From the NCBI GenBank assembly GCA_964423835.1, contig CAYRGJ010000006.1, positions 1-64,000 on the forward strand: a stretch of 64,000 nt of DNA, given 5' to 3'. Source of the stretch: JAFGCL01 sp964423835. Lineage in GTDB: Bacteria; Chloroflexota; Dehalococcoidia; UBA2247; RBG-13-53-26. This document shows, piece after piece, positions 9,128-17,220 of the stretch (position 1 is the first letter of the stretch; each line of letters opens with the position of its first letter). The position numbers and the translations under genes were made by a program. The notes under the pieces were generated by a model. It saw nothing but the letters and a program-made list of their open reading frames with translations, did no database searches and was not told the origin of the DNA.

Positions 9128-10177
9128 CTACCACCGGAGCCCGAGCATGATGCAGTTCAGGCCGCTGCCAGCGGCCATCATGGCGGCCCTGTCGCCGCTC
9201 CTCAGCTGGCCGTTCTCGCAACCGATGGCCACCGAGATGGGAAGCGCCACCGAGCCGGTATTGCCCAGATACTCGACGGTGGAGAAGCCCTTCGACTTGT
9301 CTAGCCGCAGCGCATCCAAGAACATGGTCTGATGGACAGCGCTCACCTGGTGGGTGAAGACCCGGTCTATGTCCTTGGGCTTCCAGCCCAGCTCGCGCTG
9401 GAATCCCTCCCAGGTCTCCCTGGCAAGACGCACGCCGTTCTCCAGTATCCCCTCGGAATCGGTATGCAGGCTGGGGAAGCCATCGGGGTCATAGAAGCAG
9501 GTGTCGGCATCCACCCGACAGAGGTCGTTGTGCTGAGAAGCGGTGCGCACCGCACCTCCCAGGAGCCGGTGGCCGCTCTTCGATAGCGAGGAGTGCGTCA
9601 TGACCACCGAGACCGCCGCTGATCCCATGGTCAGGGACGCGAACCCCAGCCGGAGTTTCCCCCGGGTAATCTCATCGTCCTCCAGGAGTTCCTGGATGGT
9701 CACGTCCGCCAGGCGCGAGCCGGCTTCACAGGCCACCACCAGGCCGGCCTTGGTCTGGCCCAGCTCAATCATGTTGGCCAGGGTTACCATACCGTTGATA
9801 AACCCCAGGCAGGCGTTGGAAATGTCGAAGATGGTAGCTGCCGGCGGGAGCCCCAGCGCACTGTGGATCACGCTGGCTGTGGCTGGCTCCAGGAAGTCGC
9901 GGCTGACCGAGGTGTGCAGCAGGCACCCGATGGCGGCCTTTTCGATCCCGGACTTGGCGATGGCCTTCTCCGCCGCCCTGGTGCCGGGCAGGCTGGGCGG
10001 CGTGCCCTCGTCCCACACCCGTCGCTCCCTGATGCCCGTCATCATCTCCAGGGCCCCGGAAAGGCGATGAACCTTGGCGTAGACCGGCGCCAACTGCTCT
10101 TCCAGGCTCCGGGAAGTGACTACCTTGTTGGGAAGCTCATAGCCGAAGCCCTCTATACAGACATGACGATAGCGCAT
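9128..10177 (-). CDS. OleA-like thiolase-fold condensing enzyme (FabH superfamily)
   Basis: A 349-residue thiolase-fold protein with catalytic Cys123 (SNACLGFING), His276 (VFTHQVS) and Asn306 (YLGNTGSVALP). It reads much more like OleA than FabH. SVSRDFLEPATAS, with Glu97, matches the OleA segment carrying the Glu thought to act as base in head-to-head (Claisen) condensation of two fatty acyl-CoAs. The C-terminal AAGSGLNC block is also OleA-like. OleA makes a beta-ketoacyl-CoA that OleD, OleB and OleC turn into long-chain olefins; none of those genes is nearby. The start at 10177 follows GGAGG by 3 bases. A farther-upstream ATG at 10228 adds an unsupported 17 residues. An ordinary KASIII role cannot be excluded. 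Confidence 0.8.
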   Translation of the reverse strand: MRYRHVCIEGFGYELPNKVVTSRSLEEQLAPVYAKVHRLSGALEMMTGIRERRVWDEGTPPSLPGTRAAEKAIAKSGIEKAAIGCLLHTSVSRDFLEPATASVIHSALGLPPAATIFDISNACLGFINGMVTLANMIELGQTKAGLVVACEAGSRLADVTIQELLEDDEITRGKLRLGFASLTMGSAAVSVVMTHSSLSKSGHRLLGGAVRTASQHNDLCRVDADTCFYDPDGFPSLHTDSEGILENGVRLARETWEGFQRELGWKPKDIDRVFTHQVSAVHQTMFLDALRLDKSKGFSTVEYLGNTGSVALPISVAIGCENGQLRSGDRAAMMAAGSGLNCIMLGLRW

Positions 10178-10370
10178 CTGCCTCCATTGTGGCGCATATG
10201 ATTGTAGGCATGGTGGCCTCACACGCATGTCTCAACGGGCCACAATGATCGCACCTATTGCTGTCAATCGATCTGGCGCCGGGCGGCCGCCGGGTTGCCG
10301 CCCGATCATGGGGAATGCCACTCCGGGCCGGATGGCAGTCAGGCTGATTCCCATTGGGCTCTGGGAGGGA

Positions 10371-10446
10371 TGGTGGGCAGTACAGGATTTGAACCTGTGA
10401 CCTCCTGCGTGTGAAGCAGGCGCTCTAACCACTGAGCCAACCGCCC
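10371..10446 (-). tRNA. tRNA-Val (CAC)
   Basis: The minus-strand cloverleaf has acceptor GGGCGGT/ACTGCCC, anticodon stem CCTGC/GCAGG with loop TTCACAC (anticodon CAC), T arm CAGG-TTCAAAT-CCTG and encoded CCA. It is closely similar to the UAC tRNA-Val at 8769. Confidence 0.95.
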
Positions 10447-10459
10447 GAGGAACGTTTCT

Positions 10460-10488
10460 ATTCTAGCTTCAAGGGCCCTCTTTGTAAA
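10460..10488 (-). promoter_or_regulatory. Promoter of tRNA-Val (CAC)
   Basis: TTTACA (10488-10483) and TAGAAT (10465-10460) on the minus strand are separated by 17 bp. The -10 element ends 14 bp before the tRNA. Confidence 0.7.
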
Positions 10489-10616
10489 CCGGAGACGCGG
10501 GCCAAATGTCGGTGTCCTGCGATGGTGGCACCGGTCAATTGTCCAGCGAAAACGTCACCGGACGAAGGGGAGCCTGGCGCCGAATCCGGGTGCGGCTGGC
10601 GGGGTCTTCCGGCAGA

Positions 10617-10770
10617 AATAGGTCTCGGGTGACCTCCCCAGCGTTCTTATGTTCTTTACCCTTGAGGCCTGGCGACCTCGCTACTCTATACCCGAGCGCA
10701 CCTTGGTGGGCTTAGACCTATTATATTGCTCGGCGAACATAGAATCTATCTGGTTCGATCACCCGAGAAG
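10617..10770 (-). ncRNA. Candidate structured RNA in a gene-free gap
   Basis: The 521-bp gap 10447-10967 has no convincing protein gene. From a promoter-like sequence at 10777-10804 a minus-strand RNA would start near 10770. Its first bases include CTCGGGTGA (10767-10759), which is perfectly complementary to TCACCCGAG at 10632-10624, giving a terminal stem that closes about 147 nt. A second partner for the 3' arm, CTCGGGT (10696-10690), and a further pair, AATAGGT (10722-10716) with ACCTATT (10623-10617), offer an alternative fold. The shape recalls a 6S-type RNA or a switchable leader, but no family signature (RNase P, SRP, tmRNA) is visible. Nothing else is recognised in the rest of the gap. 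Confidence 0.3.
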
Positions 10771-10776
10771 GATTCT

Positions 10777-10804
10777 ATTTTACCAGACCTCACAGGCACG
10801 TCAA
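10777..10804 (-). promoter_or_regulatory. Promoter-like sequence facing the candidate RNA
   Basis: TTGACG (10804-10799) and TAAAAT (10782-10777) on the minus strand are 16 bp apart. The -10 overlaps one arm of a dyad, ATAGAATC (10739-10746) with GATTCTAT (10771-10778). Confidence 0.45.
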
Positions 10805-10967
10805 GGGCTGCTGAGCAATTGGTCGCCTGCTTGCGGCCATACAGCCAGACTCTCTTATAGAACCCTGGCGTGGAATCTACTCCCAGCTCTCTTTTTCTCT
10901 GCTGTCCTCGTCATTGCGGGCAGCGCCGCGGCCATCCCGGGGCAAAGAGTCGGCGGCGGCCTCCCGG

Positions 10968-11225
10968 CTAGGGCGGAGGCTGCTGGTCATAGGCTACCCT
11001 GCGGGACTCCACCGGGTCCATCTTCCAGATCTTCTGGACGGTGGCGTCCACGAAATAGTCTACGATCATCCCGCACTCAACGCAGGTGGCCGTGATCCTG
11101 CCGGAGTAGCCGGTGCGGGTGGTGCCGAGTATCAGGCCGGCGTTGGTCGCGTAGCAGTTGGGGCAGGTGCCGATGATGTGCAGGCATTCCGATCCGCAAG
11201 ATATCCAGTGTACGTTTGTGGCCAT
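10968..11225 (-). CDS. Small zinc-ribbon-like protein
   Basis: An 85-residue protein with six cysteines arranged as C10-x3-C14, C21-x2-C24 (CPNC) and C48-x2-C51 (CVEC). The last two pairs look like a zinc ribbon. There is no membrane segment or signal peptide. AAGGAGGA lies about 10 bases before the ATG, and a promoter is seen at 11317-11346, so the gene is probably real despite its size. It is divergent from the asparagine-synthetase-like gene. I do not recognise the family and cannot give a function. Confidence 0.65.
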   Translation of the reverse strand: MATNVHWISCGSECLHIIGTCPNCYATNAGLILGTTRTGYSGRITATCVECGMIVDYFVDATVQKIWKMDPVESRRVAYDQQPPP

Positions 11226-11316
11226 CAGGTCAGGTCCTCCTTAAGTGGTTGTCCCGGCGTGGCACGCCCCGGCGGCAGAATCGGGTTTGGTCCGGATCAC
11301 AACCGGGGGCCAATCG

Positions 11317-11346
11317 TTTATAGCACAATGGGCCCGGGAGAGCCAA
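11317..11346 (-). promoter_or_regulatory. Promoter of the small zinc-ribbon gene
   Basis: TTGGCT (11346-11341) and TATAAA (11322-11317) on the minus strand are 18 bp apart. The likely start site is near 11310, giving a leader of about 85 nt. Confidence 0.5.
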
Positions 11347-11519
11347 GCGGCGCTGACAGAGCCAGGGCCCGGCGGTGACCAATCTGTGATGCGGCCGGCT
11401 GCGCCTGAGACCTGCCGGCAAAGTAGATATAGTACTCTCAAGGTGCAGCCGGGCCGGCCCGAACGGCCACGAAAGGCTGCTGGCGGCCGGAGGCTGGCGT
11501 CACCGCTTGGGAGGCGGCT

Positions 11520-13466
11520 ATGTGGAATCCGAGGGCTGGAAACAGGCTATTCTCACTTTTCGGGGTCACCCGCCGCAACCGGGAGTGGCTGGCGGCCCGT
11601 ATCAGCAGCCGCCTGGGCATTGCTCCGGCGGTCATCCCATATCCCAACGGCGAGTGCGGCTTCTACTACACTACCCATGGCGAGGTCCAGGAGACCGGCG
11701 AGTCGGCCTGCCTGAAGCTGGGCTTCCTCAGGTCTCCGGATGGCCTGCCCCTGTCGGTGGAGCCGGCCCTCGAGCGCAGGCTCGATCCCGACGATTTCCC
11801 CAGCGGCTGCATCTCGGGGAACGGCTACCTGGTCCGGTTCCACCGGTTCGAGCCCCGCCTGGCCATCTTCATGACCTTCATGGCCACGTCCCAGGTGTAC
11901 TACGCACCCTGGGAAGGAGGAGTGCTCTTCTGCACGGATTTGCCGGTCCTGCTGCGCCTCATCGGCCGGGTGGAGCTCAACGAAGAAGCCCTGCCCCTGC
12001 ACCTCATGTTCCGGACACTCCCCGGACCGGCCACCTACTTCAAGGACGTCTCCCGCATGTTCCCCGGCGACATCATCGCCTGGCGCGACGGCGCCCTGGA
12101 GGTGAGGCGACGGCGCGACATGTACGCCCCGGCCGAGAAGCCGGCCCATGATCACCTGGACAGCGCCATATTCGAAGAGTACTTTGACAGGCTGTCCGCC
12201 ATCATGCGCTCCTATGTGCGTGAGATCGAGAGAAGGCACGGAAGCATCGCCAATCAGCTATCGGGCGGAGTCGACTCCTCGCTGGTCCAGCTCCTGATCA
12301 GCCGGCAGTTGCCCCAGGGCCAGCCCCCTCTCTCCCTCAGCTTCACCTTCGAAGCGCAGGGCTTCCAGTTCGAGATCGAGTATGCCCGGCAGGCCAGCGA
12401 GATGCTGGGCACCAGGCACACCTTTGTGGAGGTTCCAAAGCGGGACTATGTGGACCTCCTGATCAAAAGCGTTGAGAACCTGGGGCATCCCATGATAATT
12501 GCCGAGAATGATCCGGGCCACATGGTCCTGGCGCAGCACCTCGCGGCCGGCAGCGCCGCGCCGCACTACGTCTTCGCCGGTCAGGGGGCTGACGTGCTGC
12601 AGGGATCGGACGTGGACGAGTGCACCGCCAACCTGGATGCGCTGCATTATGCCTTCGGTGAATCCTGGAGGCTGTTCGGGACCCCGGTCTTCCGCAAGAA
12701 GGTGGGGGGGCTGCTGGACGTCTCCCGTTACTTGTTCATGGCCAGTACCTACCGCTGCCTTCGCACGCCTCCGGACCTCTTCGATCCGGTCAACAGGGTG
12801 GCCATACCGTACACCAGCTTCGAGACGGTGCGCCATTTCCTGGGCGACGAGGTCATCATGGATTGCCTGGAGTACAGGCAGAGACTGGCCGAGGAGACTC
12901 TCACCAGCCACACCCTGGTGGAGCACCTGCACGACATTGACCTGGTCACCATGGGATACGGCCCGGCCACGGCCTTCGAGGCGCTGTTCGCGGCTTCGGG
13001 GCAGGTGCTGATACCCTTCTACTTCGATCAGGACGTGGTGCGGCTGGTCAAGAGCATAGCGCCGGAGGTCAGGTACCAGCAGAACGGCGAGGTGAAGCCC
13101 ATTCCGAAGTCGATCCTGAGGCTCAAGGGGCTGGAGAAGATCGTCCATCAGAGAAAAGGGTCATCGGGGTTCTGGCGGGAATTCCAGACCTGGATGATGA
13201 CCGGAATACTGCGGGATATGGTGCACTCGATCGAGAGGCCCGGCTTCATCAGCCAGAAGGACTTCGCTGCCCTGATAGAGAACAGGCACCCGTATGGGTA
13301 CGACCTTGTCTGGCCCCTGCTGACCTACGATATCTTCCGCAAGCACGTGGCCAGTCAGCAGTCGCAGACGGGCGAGGCGCAGGCCTGGCAGCCCGGGGAC
13401 GGAGCAGTCCTGCCCCCCTCCGGCACCGGGGCCGCCGCCGGCTCCGGCCAGGCGCCGCTGCTGTAG
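11520..13466 (+). CDS. Asparagine-synthetase-like amidotransferase lacking the glutaminase Cys
   Basis: A 648-residue protein. The C-terminal half is an asparagine synthase domain with the ATP pyrophosphatase P-loop SGGVDSS at residues 248-254, so it should adenylate a carboxylate. The N-terminal 200 residues keep the outline of a class II glutaminase domain (a strand/turn near GGVLFCTDLPVLLRL and TYFKDVSRMFPGD). However, the protein begins MWNPRAG with no Cys2, so it cannot hydrolyse glutamine in the usual way. Beta-lactam synthetases and lasso-peptide cyclases show the same loss and use an internal amine or free ammonia. No precursor peptide or other natural-product gene is next to it. GGGAGG lies 5 bases before the ATG. 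The substrate is unknown. Confidence 0.8.
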   Translation: MWNPRAGNRLFSLFGVTRRNREWLAARISSRLGIAPAVIPYPNGECGFYYTTHGEVQETGESACLKLGFLRSPDGLPLSVEPALERRLDPDDFPSGCISGNGYLVRFHRFEPRLAIFMTFMATSQVYYAPWEGGVLFCTDLPVLLRLIGRVELNEEALPLHLMFRTLPGPATYFKDVSRMFPGDIIAWRDGALEVRRRRDMYAPAEKPAHDHLDSAIFEEYFDRLSAIMRSYVREIERRHGSIANQLSGGVDSSLVQLLISRQLPQGQPPLSLSFTFEAQGFQFEIEYARQASEMLGTRHTFVEVPKRDYVDLLIKSVENLGHPMIIAENDPGHMVLAQHLAAGSAAPHYVFAGQGADVLQGSDVDECTANLDALHYAFGESWRLFGTPVFRKKVGGLLDVSRYLFMASTYRCLRTPPDLFDPVNRVAIPYTSFETVRHFLGDEVIMDCLEYRQRLAEETLTSHTLVEHLHDIDLVTMGYGPATAFEALFAASGQVLIPFYFDQDVVRLVKSIAPEVRYQQNGEVKPIPKSILRLKGLEKIVHQRKGSSGFWREFQTWMMTGILRDMVHSIERPGFISQKDFAALIENRHPYGYDLVWPLLTYDIFRKHVASQQSQTGEAQAWQPGDGAVLPPSGTGAAAGSGQAPLL

Positions 13467-13469
13467 GCG

Positions 13470-13503
13470 CCGGCCTTGCCGGGAAAGGTCCCGGCAAGGC
13501 CGG
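13470..13503 (+). terminator. Strong hairpin after the asparagine-synthetase-like gene
   Basis: CCGGCCTTGCCGGG, loop AAAGGT, then CCCGGCAAGGCCGG forms a perfect 14-bp stem starting 4 bp after the stop codon. No U-tract follows, so it may be a high-GC terminator or an mRNA-stabilising 3' structure. A weaker related hairpin follows at about 13519-13544. Confidence 0.5.
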
Positions 13504-13663
13504 AGAGGTCTCGCTTCACCGGGCAAGGTCCCCGCTCTTGCCGGCATGCCGCGTGGCTCACCTCCGGAAGACCGGAAGCGCCGGGCTCCAAAGCCCGCCG
13601 GCATGGTATCATGTCTCTGGGCCGGACGGTCCCGGATTCACTTCAGCCGACAAGGAGACACGC

Positions 13664-14218
13664 GTGAAAGAGCTGACGGACTACAGCGGAGCATTCGATC
13701 CGGAGGTTGCCTACAAGGACTTCTCGAAGGAAACGCTTCTGAAGGCGCTCAAGGCCTATTCCCACTACATCAGGAAGATGGATGGCCTGTGGTACCTTGC
13801 GGTCAAGGACCGCTCGGATGACGATCTGGCCCTGGCCTGCGACATGGCCGTCTGGGACCAGATGGAAGTGCACGACGTCGAGATGGCGCTGGATCTCTTC
13901 AATGCCCGGGGCCAGGACGTGACGGCCATGTTCAAGTCCCTGCAGATGAGCCCTCACTCGTGGAACCTGGAGCACCACTTCGAGCTGCTCAGCCCGAAGC
14001 GGGGGATATGGACGGTGACCCGCTGCCCCTCCCTACTGGCGCTGGAAAGAGAGGGGCAGGGACGGGAGCGCCGCATCTGCCAGATACAGGAGACCAAGAA
14101 CTTCACCCTCAGGGCGCGGACGGTGAACCCCAAGATGAAGGCCATACCCCTGAAGCTCCCGCCGAGGTCCAGTGGCGAGGAAATACCCTGCCAGTGGGAG
14201 TTCCGGATCGACGACTGA
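13664..14218 (+). CDS. DUF6125-type protein
   Basis: A 184-residue soluble protein with no signal peptide. FSKETLLKALKAY followed by DGLWYLAVKDR and an ACDMAVWDQMEVHD stretch fits the pattern I associate with DUF6125, and the ending PRSSGEEIPCQWEF is shared with the protein at 44699-45358. The two are clearly paralogues. The GTG at 13664 is chosen because AAGGAG lies 7 bases upstream and the alignment to the paralogue starts close by; the open frame back to 13538 has no support. Function unknown. Family members tend to lie near acyl-CoA and amidohydrolase genes, which fits this region. Confidence 0.75.
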   Translation: MKELTDYSGAFDPEVAYKDFSKETLLKALKAYSHYIRKMDGLWYLAVKDRSDDDLALACDMAVWDQMEVHDVEMALDLFNARGQDVTAMFKSLQMSPHSWNLEHHFELLSPKRGIWTVTRCPSLLALEREGQGRERRICQIQETKNFTLRARTVNPKMKAIPLKLPPRSSGEEIPCQWEFRIDD

Positions 14219-14514
14219 GCTGTTCAGGACCCGAACCCTCCCTCAGGGGGGGCCGTCGTCGCCGGGGCTGGCCGGGCCGAATGGCTCAATAGTAGAACCG
14301 ATGGTCATCTCCCCCTCTTGGGTGCCGGAACTCCTGCACTATCTTCCTCAGCGAACGATCGTGTCCGCACGGCGTCCGCCACTCAGGCGGGACGCTCATT
14401 GCCGCCCGGCAACTAAGTGTTTACCACAACCCACCGGTAGCTGGAAATGCGTATATCCCCGCCCCTGTCAAGCTGGAAGAATGATGATGGACGCCATATC
14501 GCAAGGAGGCAGCT

Positions 14515-15474
14515 ATGATCAGCGGGAGGCCCATCATCCCCAATCTCTGGTTTGACCGCCAGGCCGAGGAGGCTGCGGGCTTCTACACCGCGCTCTTCGC
14601 CAGGTCCAGGACAGGACGTGCTGCCCGGGCCAGCAAAGCGGGCTTCGAGATCCACGGGATCCCGGAGGGCACTCTCCTGAACGTCGAGTTCGAGATCGCG
14701 GGACAGCGATTCATCGCCATCAACGGAGGGCCGATCTTCAAGTTCACGCCGGCCGTGTCCTATCTGGTGGCCTGCGATACGAAGGAGCAGGTTGATGCTA
14801 TCTGGGCCAGGCTCTCTCAGGGCGGAGCGGCCCTCATGGAGCTGGGCGAGTATCCGTTCAGTGGCAGGTACGGGTGGACGCAGGACAGGTTCGGCGTCTC
14901 GTGGCAGGTGATGCTGATGGGCGACCGCCCGGCGCGGCAGCTGATCACCCCGACACTGATGTTCGTCGGAGAGCAGGCGGGCCGGGCTGAGGCCGCCATC
15001 GGGCTCTACACGTCCCTGTTCAACGGCTCCGCGCTCGGCGACATCTCCCGGTATGGCCCGGGCGAGGAGCCAGACACGGCGGGCTCCATCAGGCATGCCT
15101 CCTTCACCATCGAGGGGCAGGAGTTTGCCGCCATGGACAGCGCCCACCAGCACGAGTTCTCCTTCAGCGAGGCCAACTCGTTCCTGGTTGAGTGCGAAAC
15201 GCAGAACGAGATCGACTACTACTGGGATCAGCTCACCGCCGGCGGAGGCCAGGAAGGCATGTGCGGCTGGCTGAAGGACCGGTTCGGCGTGTCCTGGCAG
15301 GTGGCCCCGGCTGTCCTCGCCGAGATGCTGCGGGATGGTGACACGCAGAAGGTGGAGCGGGTCACCAACGCCTTCCTGGCAATGCAGAAATTCGATCTGG
15401 CAGCGCTGAGGAGGGCCTACGAAGGAAAGGCGGAGGAGAGGGCGGCATCGATGCCGGGAAAGAAGGCCGCATGA
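14515..15474 (+). CDS. Double-domain VOC (PhnB-like) protein
   Basis: A 319-residue protein with two copies of the PhnB/3-dmu-9_3-mt type of the vicinal-oxygen-chelate fold. Copy one (about 5-140) begins IPNLWFDRQAEEAAGFYT and ends DRFGVSWQVM. Copy two (about 145-280) begins ITPTLMFVGEQAG and ends with the same DRFGVSWQV. The family includes small-molecule binding and metal-dependent proteins of mostly unknown role, so a reaction cannot be assigned. GGAGG lies upstream of the ATG. It stands alone, 68 bp before the dodecin gene. Confidence 0.87.
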   Translation: MISGRPIIPNLWFDRQAEEAAGFYTALFARSRTGRAARASKAGFEIHGIPEGTLLNVEFEIAGQRFIAINGGPIFKFTPAVSYLVACDTKEQVDAIWARLSQGGAALMELGEYPFSGRYGWTQDRFGVSWQVMLMGDRPARQLITPTLMFVGEQAGRAEAAIGLYTSLFNGSALGDISRYGPGEEPDTAGSIRHASFTIEGQEFAAMDSAHQHEFSFSEANSFLVECETQNEIDYYWDQLTAGGGQEGMCGWLKDRFGVSWQVAPAVLAEMLRDGDTQKVERVTNAFLAMQKFDLAALRRAYEGKAEERAASMPGKKAA

Positions 15475-15542
15475 CGAAGTCGACGTCTGCTTGAATCCGG
15501 CACGGAGTGCGGAGGATCCAAATTCAACCTGGGGAGGTCATC

Positions 15543-15812
15543 ATGGAGAGCGTCTACAAGGTCATCGAGCTGATCGGCACCAGCACGGATTCCTGGGAGA
15601 AAGCGGCGGCGGCGGCAGTGGCGCAAGCCTCCCTCACCCTCAGAGACCTGCGCATTGCCGAGGTGGTCGAGATGGACATCCAGATCGACGCGGGGAAGGT
15701 GCGGGCCTACCGCACCAAGGTGAGGGTCTCGTTCAAGTACGTGAAGGAGACCCCGGAAGAAGGCCCGGATGCCGTGGAAGCGGTATCCAACCCGGCGGCC
15801 TTGCCGCCCTAG
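15543..15812 (+). CDS. Dodecin-family flavin-binding protein
   Basis: An 89-residue protein that matches dodecin over its first 70 residues: MESVYKVIELIGTS, the flavin-stacking Trp18 in STDSWEKAAAAAV, and the strand pair VVEMDIQIDAGKVRAYR. Dodecins form hollow dodecamers that store or quench riboflavin, FMN or CoA-related ligands. The C-terminal 18 residues (EEGPDAVEAVSNP...) are an acidic extension beyond the usual length. The ATG at 15543 follows GGGGAGG by 5 bases; an upstream in-frame ATG at 15507 has no such site and adds nothing dodecin-like. Confidence 0.92.
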   Translation: MESVYKVIELIGTSTDSWEKAAAAAVAQASLTLRDLRIAEVVEMDIQIDAGKVRAYRTKVRVSFKYVKETPEEGPDAVEAVSNPAALPP

Positions 15813-15944
15813 CCCGTTCCCGGCATTGCGGCCGGCCGGCCCGATCCGGATTGGAGCCCTTCCTGAGGGGCGTCATCGGCCTGCGTCCCCATCGCGCTGT
15901 GCCCTTTCAGGCCACCCGATAGAGACATTGCCGCTTTTGGCATG

Positions 15945-15973
15945 TTGTGAGTATACGATACTCGAAGTATAAT
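15945..15973 (+). promoter_or_regulatory. Operator site 1 inside the acyl-CoA dehydrogenase promoter
   Basis: TTGTGA (15945-15950) and TATAAT (15968-15973) are 17 bp apart. A perfect copy of GAGTATACGATACTCGAA (15949-15966) fills the spacer, so a bound protein would block RNA polymerase. The start codon of the dehydrogenase is 65 bp downstream. Confidence 0.85.
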
Positions 15974-16038
15974 AGCGGTATGCGAACAACACGGCCTCGA
16001 GCCTGGCATTGTCAAGGTGAGGGAATGAGAGGGCCATC

Positions 16039-17211
16039 ATGAACCTGCACTTCAGCCACGAGGACGAGAGCTTTCGGCAGGAGGTGCTCCAGTTCATAAG
16101 GGCGGAGCTGCCGCCTGACTGGAAGGGGACCGGTCTCCTCTCGGAAGCCCATGGCGAGGACGAGTGGCGCTTTGCCCGTGACATGCTGCGCAAGGTAGGC
16201 GCGCGGGACTGGCACTCGCTGGCCTGGCCGAAGGAATATGGCGGCCAGGAGTCCATGACGAAGCAGTTCATCTTCAGCGAGGAGATGTACTACCACGAGC
16301 TGCCCGGGGTGGACCTGGTGGGCACCCTCATGCTGGCGCCTTCCATCATGCAGCACGGCAGCGAGGAGCAGAAGCGCGAGCACCTGCCCCGGATTGCCCG
16401 GGGCGAGGTGGTCTGGTGCCAGGGATTCAGCGAGCCCGGGGCCGGCTCTGATCTGGCCTCTCTGTCGTCGCGGGCCATGGACCTCGGCGACGGCTTCCTG
16501 GTCAACGGGCAGAAGGTGTGGAGCACCAACGCCAATCGAGCCGACTGGGGCTACTTCCTGGTCCGGACCGATCCGGACGCTCCCAAGCACAAGGGCATCA
16601 CCTTTCTGCTCATAGACATGCGGACGGAAGGAGTCACCGTTCGCCATCTGCCCAACATCGTCGGCACCTATTGCGAGATATTCCTGGATAACGTTCGGGT
16701 TCCGAAGAAGAACATGGTAGGCCGCATGAACGACGGATGGAGGGTGGCGAATACGGTCCTGGGCTATGAGAGGTCCGGTGTGCACCGGATCAGCGCCGCC
16801 AGGCGCAACCTGGACAAGCTGATCCAGTACGCCAGAGAGACCACTCGAAACGGCCAACCGCTCTTCAAGGCACCGCTGATAAGAAGCAGGCTGACGGATC
16901 TCTACATCGAGGCCCAATCCGTCAGGCTCCTGGCCCTGAGGGTGCTGTCGCTGCAGAGCAGTGGGAGAGACATCAGCTATGAGGTGTCCCTCTCGCGGCT
17001 GGGCGGCAGCCTGCTGCAGCAGCACGTGGCGAGCGCGGCCATGGATATCCTGGGCCCTCTGGGGTTGCTGGACCCAGGCTCGAAGTGGGGGCCGGCATCG
17101 GACTTCCGTCGCGAGTACCTCTACTCGCTGGGGGCGACCGTCGGCGCGGGGACCGCGGAGATTCAGCGGAACATCATTGCCACCCGGGGACTGGGAATGC
17201 CCCGGTCCTAG
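16039..17211 (+). CDS. Acyl-CoA dehydrogenase (FadE type)
   Basis: A 390-residue flavoprotein that should oxidise an acyl-CoA to the enoyl-CoA. The N-terminal helical domain is followed by the FAD/substrate loop WCQGFSEPGAGSDLASL and the beta-domain pattern GFLVNGQKVWSTNA. The C-terminal helical domain has LGYERSG, where the Glu is in the position used as base in many actinobacterial FadE proteins, and the end reads GAGTAEIQRNIIATRGLG. It has its own operator-containing promoter and is followed 9 bp later by an SDR gene, presumably in one operon. Substrate unknown; long, branched or cyclic acyl-CoA esters are typical for this branch. Confidence 0.92.
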   Translation: MNLHFSHEDESFRQEVLQFIRAELPPDWKGTGLLSEAHGEDEWRFARDMLRKVGARDWHSLAWPKEYGGQESMTKQFIFSEEMYYHELPGVDLVGTLMLAPSIMQHGSEEQKREHLPRIARGEVVWCQGFSEPGAGSDLASLSSRAMDLGDGFLVNGQKVWSTNANRADWGYFLVRTDPDAPKHKGITFLLIDMRTEGVTVRHLPNIVGTYCEIFLDNVRVPKKNMVGRMNDGWRVANTVLGYERSGVHRISAARRNLDKLIQYARETTRNGQPLFKAPLIRSRLTDLYIEAQSVRLLALRVLSLQSSGRDISYEVSLSRLGGSLLQQHVASAAMDILGPLGLLDPGSKWGPASDFRREYLYSLGATVGAGTAEIQRNIIATRGLGMPRS

Positions 17212-17220
17212 ACCTCAGGC

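Noticed and set aside
10649..11095. A 148-codon plus-strand frame in the gap after tRNA-Val.
   Set aside because: No ribosome-binding site, no recognisable domain, unlike codon use, and its end overlaps the small zinc-ribbon gene on the other strand.
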